NCBI RefSeq assembly: GCF_900187015.1
Contig: NZ_LT906479.1
Location: 2,480,001-2,544,000, forward strand
From: Serratia ficaria
GTDB taxonomy: Bacteria > Pseudomonadota > Gammaproteobacteria > Enterobacterales > Enterobacteriaceae
DNA: 64,000 nucleotides
Reading direction: 5' to 3'
The notes beneath the pieces are model-generated. The model did not search any database and was not told where the DNA came from. It worked only from the letters and a program-made list of their open reading frames with translations. The translations under genes were made by a program, and so were the position numbers. Below are positions 52,160 through 62,300 of the stretch, piece after piece. Numbering within the stretch: the first letter of the stretch is position 1; each line of letters begins with the position of its first letter.

Positions 52160-53776
52160 ATGAGCCGTAACCAGCATGACATTTTGCAAGATGATGATGA
52201 GTTCACCAGCCTGGCCGCCACATCCCCCGACGATCATAACGATCGGTTCTACTATCACCAGCCCGGCAGCATCTACGACGGCTTCGGCTACGGCGCGGTG
52301 CTGACGCTGGGCAACGCCAACCTTTACAGCAACCAGCGCGGCGGCGAACCGATCGCTAACCTCGGCAAAAACCGCGACAACTACGGTTTCGACCGCGCCG
52401 CCGATCAGCTGACGCGCAGCGGCCTGACGCATAACGGCGATCGGGTTGATCACCAGTCGGTGGATTTGACCTACTCGTTTCTGACGCAAAGCGCGCTAGA
52501 CCGCATCGGCCAGACCGGCGACGGCGACAAGGGGCTACAGCCGTTGACCCAGGCGGCGCAGGCGCAGGCGCTGAAATCGATGCAGGCCTGGGCCGACGTG
52601 GCGAACGTCACCTTTACCGAAGCGCCGTCGACCGATCTCAATCACCGGGCGGACATCACCTTCGCCTACTTTACCCTGCGCGCCGACGGCAGCGTGGCGG
52701 CAGGCAGCGGTGAGAAAGCCATCAACGCCTATGCCTACTATCCGCCCACTTCACGGCCCGGCGCGGATAACAGCGACGCCGGCACGGTGTGGTTCAACAA
52801 GAACTTCGCCACCCACCAGGCACCGGTTTCCGGCGACTTCAGCAGCCAGACGTTTACCCACGAACTGGGGCATGCGCTGGGGTTGTCGCACCCGGGGGCC
52901 TACGACGCAGCGCGGGGCAACCCGAGTTACCAACATGACGCCGAGTACTACCAGGACTCGCTGCAGTACTCGATCATGAGCTATTTCGACGCCTCCTACA
53001 CCGGCGCGGACGCCAAAGGGGTCTACGGCTACGGCCCGATGGTCGATGACATCGCCGCCATCCAGAAACTGTACGGCGCCAATATGAGCACCCGCACCGG
53101 CGATACCGTCTATGGCTTCAATTCCAACACCGGGCGCGATTTTCTGACGGCGACGGCGGATAACGGCCAGCCGGTCAACTTTGCGGTGTGGGACGCCGGC
53201 GGCAACGACACGCTGGATTTCTCCGGCTACGGCCAACAGCAGACGATCAATCTGAACGACGGCGCCTTTTCCAGCGTGGGCGGCGGTGAGCAGAACGTGG
53301 CCATCGCCCGCGGCGCGATCGTCGAGAACGCCATTGGCGGCAGCGGCCGCGACGTGATTATCGGCAACGATCAGGACAACCTGCTGGCGGGCAACGCCGG
53401 TTCCGACGTGCTGTACGGCGGGCTGGGCGCCGATCATTTGTGGGGCGGCAAAGACGCCAATAACTTCACCGATTATTTTGTTTATCTCAGCGCCAAAGAG
53501 TCCACCCCGACGGCGTTCGACGTGATTGAGGATTTCGAACACGGCATCGACAAGATCGATCTCTCCGGTCTGCGCTTCAACGATAGCCTGAGCGAGCTGC
53601 GCTTTATCGACGCCGACAGCGGATTCAGCGGCCGGTCAGGGGAGATCCAGCTCAACTTCGACGCCTTCAGCGGCACCACCGATCTGCTGCTGAACACCCA
53701 AAACCACGGCTATGCCGCCGACTTCAAGATCCAGGTGGTCGGGCAGGTGGAGCAGAGCGATATTTTGTTTGCCTGA
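52160..53776 (+). CDS. Serralysin-family zinc metalloprotease, type I secreted
   Basis: 538 aa from ATG 52160, preceded by AAGGAG; an in-frame ATG at 52109 with GAGG is also possible (555 aa). Short N-terminal propeptide, then the metzincin domain with HELGHALGLSHP (234-245) and the Met-turn SIMSYFDAS. RTX calcium repeats (GGSGRDVIIGNDQDNLLAG, GSDVLYGGLGADHLWGG) and a C-terminal secretion signal ending DILFA, of the hydrophobic type read by PrtDEF/LipBCD exporters. It is longer and more diverged at the N-terminus than classical serralysin, so a paralogue. No exporter genes are adjacent; Inh is divergent. Confidence 0.92.
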   Translation: MSRNQHDILQDDDEFTSLAATSPDDHNDRFYYHQPGSIYDGFGYGAVLTLGNANLYSNQRGGEPIANLGKNRDNYGFDRAADQLTRSGLTHNGDRVDHQSVDLTYSFLTQSALDRIGQTGDGDKGLQPLTQAAQAQALKSMQAWADVANVTFTEAPSTDLNHRADITFAYFTLRADGSVAAGSGEKAINAYAYYPPTSRPGADNSDAGTVWFNKNFATHQAPVSGDFSSQTFTHELGHALGLSHPGAYDAARGNPSYQHDAEYYQDSLQYSIMSYFDASYTGADAKGVYGYGPMVDDIAAIQKLYGANMSTRTGDTVYGFNSNTGRDFLTATADNGQPVNFAVWDAGGNDTLDFSGYGQQQTINLNDGAFSSVGGGEQNVAIARGAIVENAIGGSGRDVIIGNDQDNLLAGNAGSDVLYGGLGADHLWGGKDANNFTDYFVYLSAKESTPTAFDVIEDFEHGIDKIDLSGLRFNDSLSELRFIDADSGFSGRSGEIQLNFDAFSGTTDLLLNTQNHGYAADFKIQVVGQVEQSDILFA

Positions 53777-53795
53777 TCGGCTGATAAGAATCAGA

Positions 53796-53817
53796 AAAAG
53801 GGCCATTCGGCCCTTTT
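53796..53817 (+). terminator. Terminator after the serralysin gene
   Basis: Perfect 9-bp stem AAAAGGGCC/GGCCCTTTT with a 4-base loop. Symmetric A and T ends make it work in both directions, serving also the convergent reductase gene. Confidence 0.85.
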
Positions 53818-53823
53818 GTCACT

Positions 53824-54486
53824 TCACTGTTCAACCTCTGCGGTTTCCAGCGCAAAGGAGCCGGTGGCGACATCGCCGTCGCGCCGATAGTGCGCGAGGA
53901 TCACGCCGGTGGGCGAGACGATGGAGCGGGCCAGCCTGAAGGCCGCCGGCGCCGCGTCGTCGCCAAACAGCCGCTTGCCGCCGCCGAGCATCAGCGGGTA
54001 GGTCAGCAGGCGCAGCTCGTCCACCAGATCGTGCGCCAGCAACAGCTGGACCAGCTCGCTGCTGCCCTGAACCAACAACGCCGGCCCCTGGCCGTTTTTC
54101 AGCTCGTGCAGGCGGGCGACGATGTCCCGCCCCAGCCACTGGCTGTTTTGCCACCCCAGCGTCTCGCCGTGATGGGTGGCGACGTATTTGGTCGCCTGAT
54201 TGAAGGTCCTGGCGATATCGGCGGTGAGCCGCTCGAAGCCTTCCGCGTCGGGCTCGGTGGCGATATGCGGCCAGTAGGCGGCGAAAATGTCGTAGGTGCG
54301 GCGGCCCAACAGCAAATCGAAGGGCTGGGCAAAGGTCTCGCCCATGGCTTCGGCGATGGCGTCGTCCCAATAGGGCACCGTCCAGCCGCCGAAGCGGAAA
54401 CCGCCGGTGAGGTCTTCTTCCGGTCCGCCCGGCGCCTGCATAACTCCGTCAAGGCTGATGAACGCGCCGACGATAATGTGTCGCAT
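53824..54486 (-). CDS. Dihydrofolate reductase-like protein (RibD C-terminal family)
   Basis: 220 aa. N-terminal IIVGAFISLDGVMQAPGG (about 4-21), LLLGRRTYDIFAAYWP (about 58-73), VQGSSELVQLLLAHDLVDELRLLTYPLMLGGGKRLF (about 138-173). These are the NADPH-binding features of the RibD C-terminal reductase fold. Such small stand-alone members are common and mostly uncharacterised. Monocistronic. Confidence 0.85.
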   Translation of the reverse strand: MRHIIVGAFISLDGVMQAPGGPEEDLTGGFRFGGWTVPYWDDAIAEAMGETFAQPFDLLLGRRTYDIFAAYWPHIATEPDAEGFERLTADIARTFNQATKYVATHHGETLGWQNSQWLGRDIVARLHELKNGQGPALLVQGSSELVQLLLAHDLVDELRLLTYPLMLGGGKRLFGDDAAPAAFRLARSIVSPTGVILAHYRRDGDVATGSFALETAEVEQ

Positions 54487-54555
54487 GGCTGTCTCCTGCA
54501 GTGCAATCGCTGCTCAAAGTTTAGCCGCGGCGGGCCGGCATCGCCAATCCGTCGG

Positions 54556-55563
54556 CTAAGGCCGCAGCGCCTTGAGCAGCGCCTGGTTAAACCGCTCGGG
54601 TTGTTCCATCTGCGGCGCATGGCCCAGCCCCGGGAACTCGACCAGCGTGGCGTGCGGGATCAGCTTCGCCGCCTGTTTGCCCAGCACCTCGTAGTGGCCG
54701 AGCGTCGCCTTGACCGCCGGCGGGGCGACGTCGCTGCCGATGGCGGTGGTGTCGGCGGTGCCGATCATCAGGGTGGTCGGGGTTTGCAGATCTTTGAATT
54801 CGTAGTACACCGGCTGGGTGAAGATCATGTCGTAGATCAGCGCCGAATTCCAGGCCACCAGCCGGTGCCCCGGCCCGTTGTTCAACCCGGCCAGCATGTC
54901 CACCCAGCGATCGTACTCCGGTTTCCAGCGCCCGACGTAATAGGTCTTCAGCTCATAGCTGCGAATGCCTTCGGCAGAGGTTTTCAGCTCGCGCTCGAAC
55001 CATTGATCGACGCTGCGCCACGGCACGCCTTTGGCCTTCCAGTCTTCCAGCCCGATCGGGTTGACCATCACCAGCCGTTCGACCGCCTGCGGGTACATCA
55101 GGCTGTAGCGCGTCGCCAGCATGCCGCCGGTGGAATGGCCGACGATTATCGCCTTGCCGATTTTGAGGTTTTGCAACAGGTCGCGGGTGTTTTGCGCCAG
55201 CTGCTGGAAGCTGTACTGATAATGCTGCGGCTTGGTGGAGGAGCAAAAGCCGATCTGATCCGGCGCAATGACCCGGTAACCGGCCTTGCTCAGCGCCTTG
55301 ATGCTGTCCTGCCAGGTGGCGGCGCAGAAGTTTTTGCCGTGCATCAGCACCGCGGTGCGGCCGTTGGCTTCCCCCTCCGGCGGCACGTCCATGTAACCCA
55401 TCTTCAACTGCTGCCCCTGCGAGCTGAAGCTGAATTGCTGCAGCGGGTAAGGGTAGTGGAAGCCCTGCAGCTCGGGGCCGTACTTCGGCGTTTGGTCGGC
55501 GGCCGCGGCGGTGAACGCGGCCAGCGCGCCGAACAGCAGCGCGCAGCGGGTCAATTTCAGCAT
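54556..55563 (-). CDS. Exported alpha/beta hydrolase
   Basis: 335 aa from ATG 55563 (AGGAGTTAAGG before it). Sec signal MLKLTRCALLFGALAAFTAAAA. Alpha/beta hydrolase: HGKNFCAATWQD oxyanion region, nucleophile elbow IVGHSTGGMLATR (Ser near 144), Asp near IGTADTTAIG and His in PGLGHAPQMEQP (near 319). Resembles haloalkane-dehalogenase/epoxide-hydrolase-like esterases. Periplasmic or secreted; the substrate is unknown. Confidence 0.87.
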   Translation of the reverse strand: MLKLTRCALLFGALAAFTAAAADQTPKYGPELQGFHYPYPLQQFSFSSQGQQLKMGYMDVPPEGEANGRTAVLMHGKNFCAATWQDSIKALSKAGYRVIAPDQIGFCSSTKPQHYQYSFQQLAQNTRDLLQNLKIGKAIIVGHSTGGMLATRYSLMYPQAVERLVMVNPIGLEDWKAKGVPWRSVDQWFERELKTSAEGIRSYELKTYYVGRWKPEYDRWVDMLAGLNNGPGHRLVAWNSALIYDMIFTQPVYYEFKDLQTPTTLMIGTADTTAIGSDVAPPAVKATLGHYEVLGKQAAKLIPHATLVEFPGLGHAPQMEQPERFNQALLKALRP

Positions 55564-55644
55564 CCTTAACTCCTGATGAAAACGGACAAGAGCCGAGTAT
55601 AGCCGCAATAGCGCCGCCGCCGAAAGCCAGACGACGGCGCGGCG

Positions 55645-56802
55645 TCAGGCGCTGCGCAGCTGCCGTTGCCGCTCGAGCTGCTGCGTGAACTGCGGCGCGT
55701 CCCAGTCTTCGTCCAGCGCCTGCAGCAACAGCTGCTGCTGGGTCTGCGGCGCCAGCCCGCCGATCGGCGGATCGCTGTCGAGGTTGGTGGGGAAGGAATA
55801 CCCGTCGGCGGCGGCGGCCACCAGCGCCGCCAGCCCGGCTTCGCCCAGGCCTCCCTGCCGATGGCGCTGCCGCAGCGCCGGGTAGATGGCCTGCAGCAGG
55901 CGCAGCCGGTTAACGGTCTCCATTGGTTTGCCGAATGCCGACGAGATCTGCAGCAGGTTGGCGATGCGCATCCGATCGGCGGTGAGGTTGTCGCCGGCGG
56001 CGTGGAACAGCGCCGGGTTGAAAAACAGCGCGTCGCCTTGTTCCAGCGGCAGCTGGATCGCATGACGCTGGAAATAGTCGATAAACGCCGGTTGGCGCCA
56101 GGCCAGGTAACCGCCCGCATAGCGCTGCGAGAACGGCAGCAGCTGGGTTGGGCCGGACTCCAGCGGCATCGCCGAATGCGCTACCGCGCCCTGCAGCGTC
56201 AGATATTGCGACAGCTGCTGCAGCGGCAGCGGGAAACGCTGCACGTCGCGGTTTTCCTGAAAGCCCAGGTGATAATCGCGGTGCGGCTGCTGCGCTTTGC
56301 CGCCGGGGCGCACGACGTTGACCTGCGCCGTCATCTGGTACCAGGGGCCAAGCCAGGCCTCGCTCACCAGCGCCAGCGTCGGGTTGGCGTAGTAGTCGAT
56401 AAAGGCGTCCGCATCCTGTTCCGCCGCTTTCTGCAGCGAGTTCCAGATGCGGCCGTTGCTGCCGGCGGCGGCGAAGTGATCGCCACCGCCGCCGTTGGCG
56501 GATTCCGCCTGAAAAATCGCCTCGAACACCCGGTTATGGCGCGCAATCACCGCCAGATCCGGGTAGGCGTTTTTAATCACCAGCACGCCGGGGCCGCTGG
56601 ACAATGCGCGGTGCAGTTCGCTGAATACCGCGACTTTGTCGGTTTGGGCGCTGTCGAGCAGCGTCTGAGCGCGGTAAATCAGCACCTTTTTCTGCGCATC
56701 GGCGGCCAGCGGATAATCGCTTAATGTTAGCTGTTGCTCACATAACGCCGCAAACTCGCTGACCGACAGCCGATCCGGGTGCAAAAACAGCGTGTTATTC
56801 AT
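55645..56802 (-). CDS. Phytanoyl-CoA dioxygenase (PhyH)-like Fe(II)/2-oxoglutarate oxygenase
   Basis: 385 aa. A double-stranded beta-helix core has the metal triad: His and Asp in QQPHRDYHLGFQ (about 172-183) and distal His in ALFHAAGDN (about 265-273), followed by an Arg in DRMRIANLL that can hold 2-oxoglutarate. The N-terminal part (1-110) is helical. Cytoplasmic. It forms a pair with the SDR gene 13 bp upstream. The substrate is unknown; an oxidised small molecule later handled by the SDR is a reasonable guess. Confidence 0.8.
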   Translation of the reverse strand: MNNTLFLHPDRLSVSEFAALCEQQLTLSDYPLAADAQKKVLIYRAQTLLDSAQTDKVAVFSELHRALSSGPGVLVIKNAYPDLAVIARHNRVFEAIFQAESANGGGGDHFAAAGSNGRIWNSLQKAAEQDADAFIDYYANPTLALVSEAWLGPWYQMTAQVNVVRPGGKAQQPHRDYHLGFQENRDVQRFPLPLQQLSQYLTLQGAVAHSAMPLESGPTQLLPFSQRYAGGYLAWRQPAFIDYFQRHAIQLPLEQGDALFFNPALFHAAGDNLTADRMRIANLLQISSAFGKPMETVNRLRLLQAIYPALRQRHRQGGLGEAGLAALVAAAADGYSFPTNLDSDPPIGGLAPQTQQQLLLQALDEDWDAPQFTQQLERQRQLRSA

Positions 56803-56815
56803 GGTGGTCCCCCCG

Positions 56816-57646
56816 TTACAGGCTCAGCGGCCGTTCTGGTTTCGGTGAGCCGCCGTCGCCGCAGCCGATCACCCCCTGGTCAAAATCGACGACGGCGCCG
56901 GTCATCATGCCGGACTCTTCAGACAGCATAAACGCCACCGCTCGCGCCACCTCCCGCGGTTTCAACAACCGGCCGAACGGTTGTTCCCGCTCGGCCTGCG
57001 CCAGCCAGTCGTCATTGGCGTCATGGTATTGACGCTGAATTTCATTTTCGTGCGGCGTATCCATCCAACCGATATTGAGGCCGTTGACCCGGATGCGATT
57101 GCGCATCGCGCTGAAGGCGACGTTTTTGGTCAGGGTGATCAGCGCGCCCTTCGAGGCGGCGTACGGCGCGAGGAACGACTGGCCGCCGTGCGCGGTAATG
57201 GTGACGATGTTAACGATCGCTCCGGCCACCCGATGTTTGATCATCACTTTGATCGCTTCCTGCATCAGGAAGAAGGGCGCGCGGATGTTAACGGCGAAGA
57301 TGGCGTCGAACAGCTCCGGGGTGGTGTCGAGGATGGTGCCGCGGTCGGACATGCCGGCGCAGTTCACCAGGCCGTGCAAGGTGCCGAAGCTGCGCTCCGC
57401 CTCGGCGATCACCTTGCGGCAGGCCGCCGGATCGGCGATGTCCGCCGCAATAAAGTGGGCGTTGCAGCCGAGCGCGCGCAGCTTATCCACCTGAGCCGCG
57501 CCGGCCTGCCGGTTACGCCCGCACAGCATCAGCCCGGCGGCGCCGCGCTCCGCCAGCAGCTGCGCCACCGCCGCGCCCAGCCCCTGGGTGCCGCCGGTCA
57601 CGACGTAATAGTTACCGGAAAACATTTTATTTACATCTTCACTCAT
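56816..57646 (-). CDS. Short-chain dehydrogenase/reductase
   Basis: 276 aa. Classical SDR: cofactor motif VVTGGTQGLGAAVAQLL (about 15-31), NCAGMSDRGT (NNAG equivalent, about 95), catalytic Ser/Tyr/Lys with YAASKGALITLTKNV (about 160-174). The Arg in LCGRNRQ after beta-2 favours NADP(H). First gene of the two-gene unit with the PhyH-like oxygenase and divergent from the LacI regulator. Shine-Dalgarno GGAGG. Confidence 0.9.
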   Translation of the reverse strand: MSEDVNKMFSGNYYVVTGGTQGLGAAVAQLLAERGAAGLMLCGRNRQAGAAQVDKLRALGCNAHFIAADIADPAACRKVIAEAERSFGTLHGLVNCAGMSDRGTILDTTPELFDAIFAVNIRAPFFLMQEAIKVMIKHRVAGAIVNIVTITAHGGQSFLAPYAASKGALITLTKNVAFSAMRNRIRVNGLNIGWMDTPHENEIQRQYHDANDDWLAQAEREQPFGRLLKPREVARAVAFMLSEESGMMTGAVVDFDQGVIGCGDGGSPKPERPLSL

Positions 57647-57660
57647 CGCATTAGCCTCCG

Positions 57661-57684
57661 TTGATTTTTAATTTTAAAAATCAA
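57661..57684. promoter_or_regulatory. 24-bp AT palindrome before the SDR gene
   Basis: Two perfect 11-base arms around a 2-base centre, directly upstream of the SDR Shine-Dalgarno. It could be an operator or, as RNA, a hairpin in the leader. Confidence 0.5.
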
Positions 57685-57710
57685 TTGGTTGTTTTTGTGT
57701 GTGGTCTTGC

Positions 57711-57718
57711 TATCGATA
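57711..57718. promoter_or_regulatory. Candidate LacI-family operator core
   Basis: TATCGATA within GCTATCGATAACC has the central CG and symmetry typical of LacI/GalR operators. It is placed between the divergent SDR and LacI genes. Short, so low certainty. Confidence 0.4.
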
Positions 57719-57786
57719 ACCCTAGCATCTACATTTGGTTAACAAAACCTCACTAAAACCTCAAAAAGACCTCATGCGGAGGCGCA

Positions 57787-58806
57787 ATGAAATTCTCTAT
57801 CAAGCAGATCGCCGCGCAGGCCGGCGTCAGCAAAGCGACGGTGGATCGCGCGCTGCACCAGCGCGGCAAGGTGCACCCGCAAACGCTGCGGCGCATCGAG
57901 CAGGCGCTGCAGGATTTGGAAAGCCAGCAGCGCAGCCTGTTGGCCAGCGGCCGCACCCTGACGATCGACGTGGTGCTGCATACGCCGCAGCGTTTCAGCC
58001 AGCTGGTGAGCGACGCGCTTTGCAGCCAGCTAGGCGGCTTTGCGCCGTTTCGCGTTACGCTGCGCTTTCATATTTTCGAGCAGGCGAGCACCGAAGAACT
58101 GGCGAATACGCTGGAGCGCTGCCGCACGCTGGGCTCTTACGGCGTGATCCTCAAGGTGAGCGATGAGCAGCGGCTGAACGACGCCGTCGACCGGCTTTGG
58201 CAGCAGGGCATTCCGGTGGTGACGCTGGTGACCGACCTGCCGCAAAGCCGGCGCATCAGCTATATCGGCATGGACAACCGCGCCGCCGGGCGCACCGCGG
58301 CCTATCTGCTGGCGCGCTGGCTGCCGCCGGAGCCGCAGCGGGTGGCGGTGGTGCTCAGCAGCCAGGGTTTTCGCGGCGAAGAGGAGCGCGAGAGCGGCTT
58401 TCGGCAATGGTTGCGGGAGCGAGCGCCGCAGCTGCGGGTGCTGGAGATCAGCGGCGGACTGGGAGTGCACGCGCCAACGCTGGAGCGGGTGACGGATACC
58501 CTGCGGCGTTACCCGGATATCCACGCCGTCTACAGCGTCGGCGGCGGCAATTCCGCCATCGTGGCGGCGTTCGAACGGCTGCGGCGGCCGTTAAAGGTGT
58601 TTATCGGCCACGATCTGGATCGCGAGAATCGCCAGCTGCTGGCGCAGGAGAAAATCGACGCGGTAATCGACCATGATTTACAGCGAGATGCGCGCAGTAC
58701 CTTTCAGATAATTCTGCAATACCACGGGTTTATTTCGGGCGAAGTCGCCGGACCGGCATTCTCAAGGGTGAACGTGGTCACGCCGTTCAATATTGGCATG
58801 GCATGA
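57787..58806 (+). CDS. LacI-family transcriptional regulator
   Basis: 339 aa. HTH with hinge: SIKQIAAQAGVSKATVDRALHQRGKVHPQTLRRIEQAL (about 4-41). The C-terminal periplasmic-binding-like domain has RISYIGMDNRAAGRTAAYLL, VYSVGGGNSAIVAAF and VFIGHDLDRENR, like sugar-responsive members related to the ribose/xylose class. It probably controls the divergent SDR-PhyH pair in response to a sugar-like ligand. Confidence 0.9.
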   Translation: MKFSIKQIAAQAGVSKATVDRALHQRGKVHPQTLRRIEQALQDLESQQRSLLASGRTLTIDVVLHTPQRFSQLVSDALCSQLGGFAPFRVTLRFHIFEQASTEELANTLERCRTLGSYGVILKVSDEQRLNDAVDRLWQQGIPVVTLVTDLPQSRRISYIGMDNRAAGRTAAYLLARWLPPEPQRVAVVLSSQGFRGEEERESGFRQWLRERAPQLRVLEISGGLGVHAPTLERVTDTLRRYPDIHAVYSVGGGNSAIVAAFERLRRPLKVFIGHDLDRENRQLLAQEKIDAVIDHDLQRDARSTFQIILQYHGFISGEVAGPAFSRVNVVTPFNIGMA

Positions 58807-58869
58807 CGGTTTTATTTCAGGGCTAAGTTATGCGATGCTTAAGCATTATTTATGCAAAAGGATCCTCGC

Positions 58870-59301
58870 ATGTCCGATCTCTCCCGCTGCGCTTTTACCG
58901 AGGGCAGCGTTGCCTTGCCGGAAGGCTATGCCGACCGCACCGTCAACGTGCTATTGGCCGGCGATGACGTTTCCCCCTCGATCAATATTTCCCGCGATGC
59001 GTTGCAACCGGCGGAAGCCCTCGACGGCTACGTCAGCCGTCAGCTGGCAGCGCTGGGCCAAAGCCTGAAGGGCTGGGCGTTCAAGAGCCGCGAACCGGCG
59101 ATGCTGGGCGGTGACCTGCTGGCCGGAGAATGGGTGCGCGCCAGCTACCTGCGCGACGGCAAACGCATCTGGCAAAGCCAGGCGGTATTTGCGCAGGCGG
59201 ATGGCCGGGTGCTGGTGTTTACCCTGGCGATGGCGCGCAAGCTGACGCCGCAGGACGACGCGCTGCTGCAGCACGTGCTGAACAGCTATCGGGCGGCCTG
59301 A
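58870..59301 (+). CDS. Eag-type (DUF1795) chaperone for the Rhs effector
   Basis: 143 aa from ATG 58870 with AAGGA upstream. DcrB/DUF1795 fold: FTEGSVALPEGYADRTVNVLLAG, SINISRDAL, then WVRASYLRDGKRIWQSQAVF and LVFTLAMARKLT. Eag chaperones hold the N-terminal membrane helices of PAAR-Rhs effectors before loading on VgrG. It lies 32 bp before the rhs gene, whose product has exactly such helices. Confidence 0.88.
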   Translation: MSDLSRCAFTEGSVALPEGYADRTVNVLLAGDDVSPSINISRDALQPAEALDGYVSRQLAALGQSLKGWAFKSREPAMLGGDLLAGEWVRASYLRDGKRIWQSQAVFAQADGRVLVFTLAMARKLTPQDDALLQHVLNSYRAA

Positions 59302-59333
59302 ATCATGATGACCCTGCGTAAAAGGAACTTACC

Positions 59334-62300
59334 ATGACCGAAGCGGCGCGCGTCGGCGATACCATCGGGCATTCGCACGCCCTGGCCGGGATGATCGCCG
59401 GCACCCTCGTCGGCGGCCTGATCGCCGCCGCCGGCGCGGTGGCGGCGGGCGCGCTGTTCGTCGCCGGCCTGGCGGCATCCTGCGTGGGCGTGGGCGTGCT
59501 GTTGATCGGCGCCAGCCTGGCGGTGGGCTATCTCACCGGCGAGGCGGCCACCGCGGCGCGTGACGGCATTGCCGACGCCGGGGCCGGCAGCCTGACGCCG
59601 AAGGGCAAGATTGTCACCGGTTCGCCCAACGTCTTCATCAACGGCAAACCGGCGGCCATCGCCACCGTCAGCCAGGTGGCGTGCAGCGACGACGGCCCGA
59701 GCATGCAGATGGCGCAGGGCTCCGACAAGGTCAGCATCAACGGCCAGCCGGCCGCGCGAGTGGGGGATAAAACCAACTGCGACGCGCAGGTGATGGAAGG
59801 CTCGCCCAACGTGTTCATCGGCGGCGGCACGGTGACCACGCTGCCGATTAAACCCGAAGTGCCGGACTGGCTGTACAAGGCTTCCGACCTGACGCTGCTG
59901 TTCGCCGGCCTGGTGGGCGGCGTGGGCGGCGCCGTCGGCAAGCTGGGCGCATTGGGCAAGATGCTCGGCAAGCTGCCCGGCATCAACAAGCTGGGGCGCG
60001 TCGCCTGCCGTTTTGGCACCTTGATGACCGCCACCGCCGCGGCCGGCATCATCGCCCGGCCGGTGGATATCGTCAGCGGCCAAAAATTCCTCGACGGCGA
60101 GGACGAACTCGATTTCGTGCTGCCGTCGCGCCTGCCGGTGGCCTGGCAACGTTACTGGCGCAGCGGCAACCCCGGCGACAGCGTGCTGGGGCGCGGCTGG
60201 AGCCTGTTCTGGGAGAGCAGCCTGCAGACCTGGCAGGACGGCCTGGTGTGGCGCGCGCCTTCCGGTGACTATGTTGCCTTCCCGATGGTAGCGCGCGGGC
60301 ACAAAACCTACTGCGAAGCCGAAAAGTGCTGGCTGATGCACAACGCCGACGGCAGCTGGCAGCTGTTTGACGTCGGCGAACAGATTTATCACTACCCGCC
60401 GCTGGCGGGCGACCAGCCCAGCCGCCTCAGCATGGTCACCGACGCCATCGGCAACGCCAGCTCGTTGTTTTACGACGACGACGGCCGGCTGCTCGAACTG
60501 GTGGACAGCGGCGGGCAACGCCTGGCGTGCCGCTACCTGAACGGTCGCCTGAGCGAGGTGGCGCTGCAAACCGCCGAAGGCGAGCTGCCGCTGGCGCACT
60601 ATGGCTACGATGAGCATGGCCAACTGGTGACGGTGAGCAACCGCGCCGGCGAGGTGACGCGGCGTTTCAGCTGGCGCGACGGCCTGATGGCCAGCCACCA
60701 GGACGCCGCCGGGCTGCTGAACGAATACCTGTGGCAGGAGATTGAGGGTGTGCCGCGGGTGGTGGCGTATCGCAACAGCGCCGGCGAACGGCTGGACTTC
60801 AGCTACGATTTCGCCGGTGGCCGCCGCAGCGCCACCCGCGAAGACGGCAAGCGGGCGGACTGGCAGCTGGATGACGACGACAACGTGGCGCAGTTCACCG
60901 ACTTCGACCAGCGGCGCTACGGTTTTATCTATCAAAACGGCGAGCTGTGCAGCGTGCTGCTGCCCGGCGGCGCCCAGCGCCAGAGCGAATGGGACGCCTA
61001 CGGCCGCCTGCTGAGTGAAACCGACCCGCTCGGCCGCAAAACGACCTATCAGTATTCCCGCAACAGCGGCCGGTTGTTCTCCGTCACCTATCCCGACGGC
61101 AGCCGCGAATGCCAGCACTGGGATACGCTGGGCCGGCCGACCCGCTATGTGGACGCGCTGGACAACGCCACGCTCTATCACTACCCGGATGACGAAGAGA
61201 GCCTGCCGAGCCGGGTGATCGATGCGCTGGGCGGCGAAGTGAAGCTGGAGTGGAACGCGCGCGGGCTGCTGACGCGCTATACCGACTGTTCCGGCAGCGT
61301 GACCGCCTACGCCTATGACTCTCAGGGCCAGCTGAGCGCGCAGACCGATGCCGAAGGCCACGTGACCCGCTACCAATGGGACCACGGCGGGCGGCTGCAT
61401 AGCCTGATCCAGCCGGACGGCAGCGAAGAGCGCTTCAACTGGAATGAGCGCGGCCAGCTGGCCGAGCATCAGGATGCGTTGGGCAGCCTGACCCGCTGGC
61501 AATACAACGCGCTGGGCCTGCCGAGCAGCGTGACCGACCGCATCGGCCGCACCCGCCGTTACCACTACAGCCCGCAGGGCTGGCTGACGCGGTTGGAAAA
61601 CGGCAACGGCGGCGAATATCGATTCAGCTACGACGCCGTGGGCCGCGTGCTGGCCGAACAGCGGCCGGACCAGGTCAGCAATTATTATCGCTACGGCGCG
61701 GCGGGATTGCTGGAAGAACATCGCGAGGTCGGCCTGCCTGACGGCGCCGGCGAACTGACGCAGCGCGTGCAGCGCTTCCGCTTCGACGAAGCCGGGCAGC
61801 TGGCGTGGCGCGGCAACGCCAGCGCGGAATGGCATTATCGCTTTGACGCCATGGGGCGGCTGAGCCGGCTGAGCCGCACCCCGACGGCGCTTGGGGTGAC
61901 GCAGGGCATCGAGGAAGACAGCGTCAGCATGCGCTACGACGCGGCCGGGCGGCTGCTCAGCGAACAGGGCGTAAACGGCGAGCTGCAGTACCAGTGGGAT
62001 GCGCTGGCCAACCTGCAGGCGCTGACCCTGCCGCAGGGCGATCGCCTGCAGTGGCTGTATTACGGTTCCGGCCACGCCAGCGCCATCAAATTCAACCAGC
62101 AGGTGGTGAGCGAGTTCACCCGCGATCGCCTGCACCGGGAAACCGGCCGCAGCCAGGGCGCGCTGCAGCAACAGCGGCGCTATGACGAAATGGGGCGCCG
62201 CAGCTGGCAAAGCAGCGCCTTCGGCCACGACAAGCTGACCCGGCCGGAAGACGGCGCGCTGTGGCGGGCATTCCGCTATACCGGGCGCGGCGAGCTGGCC

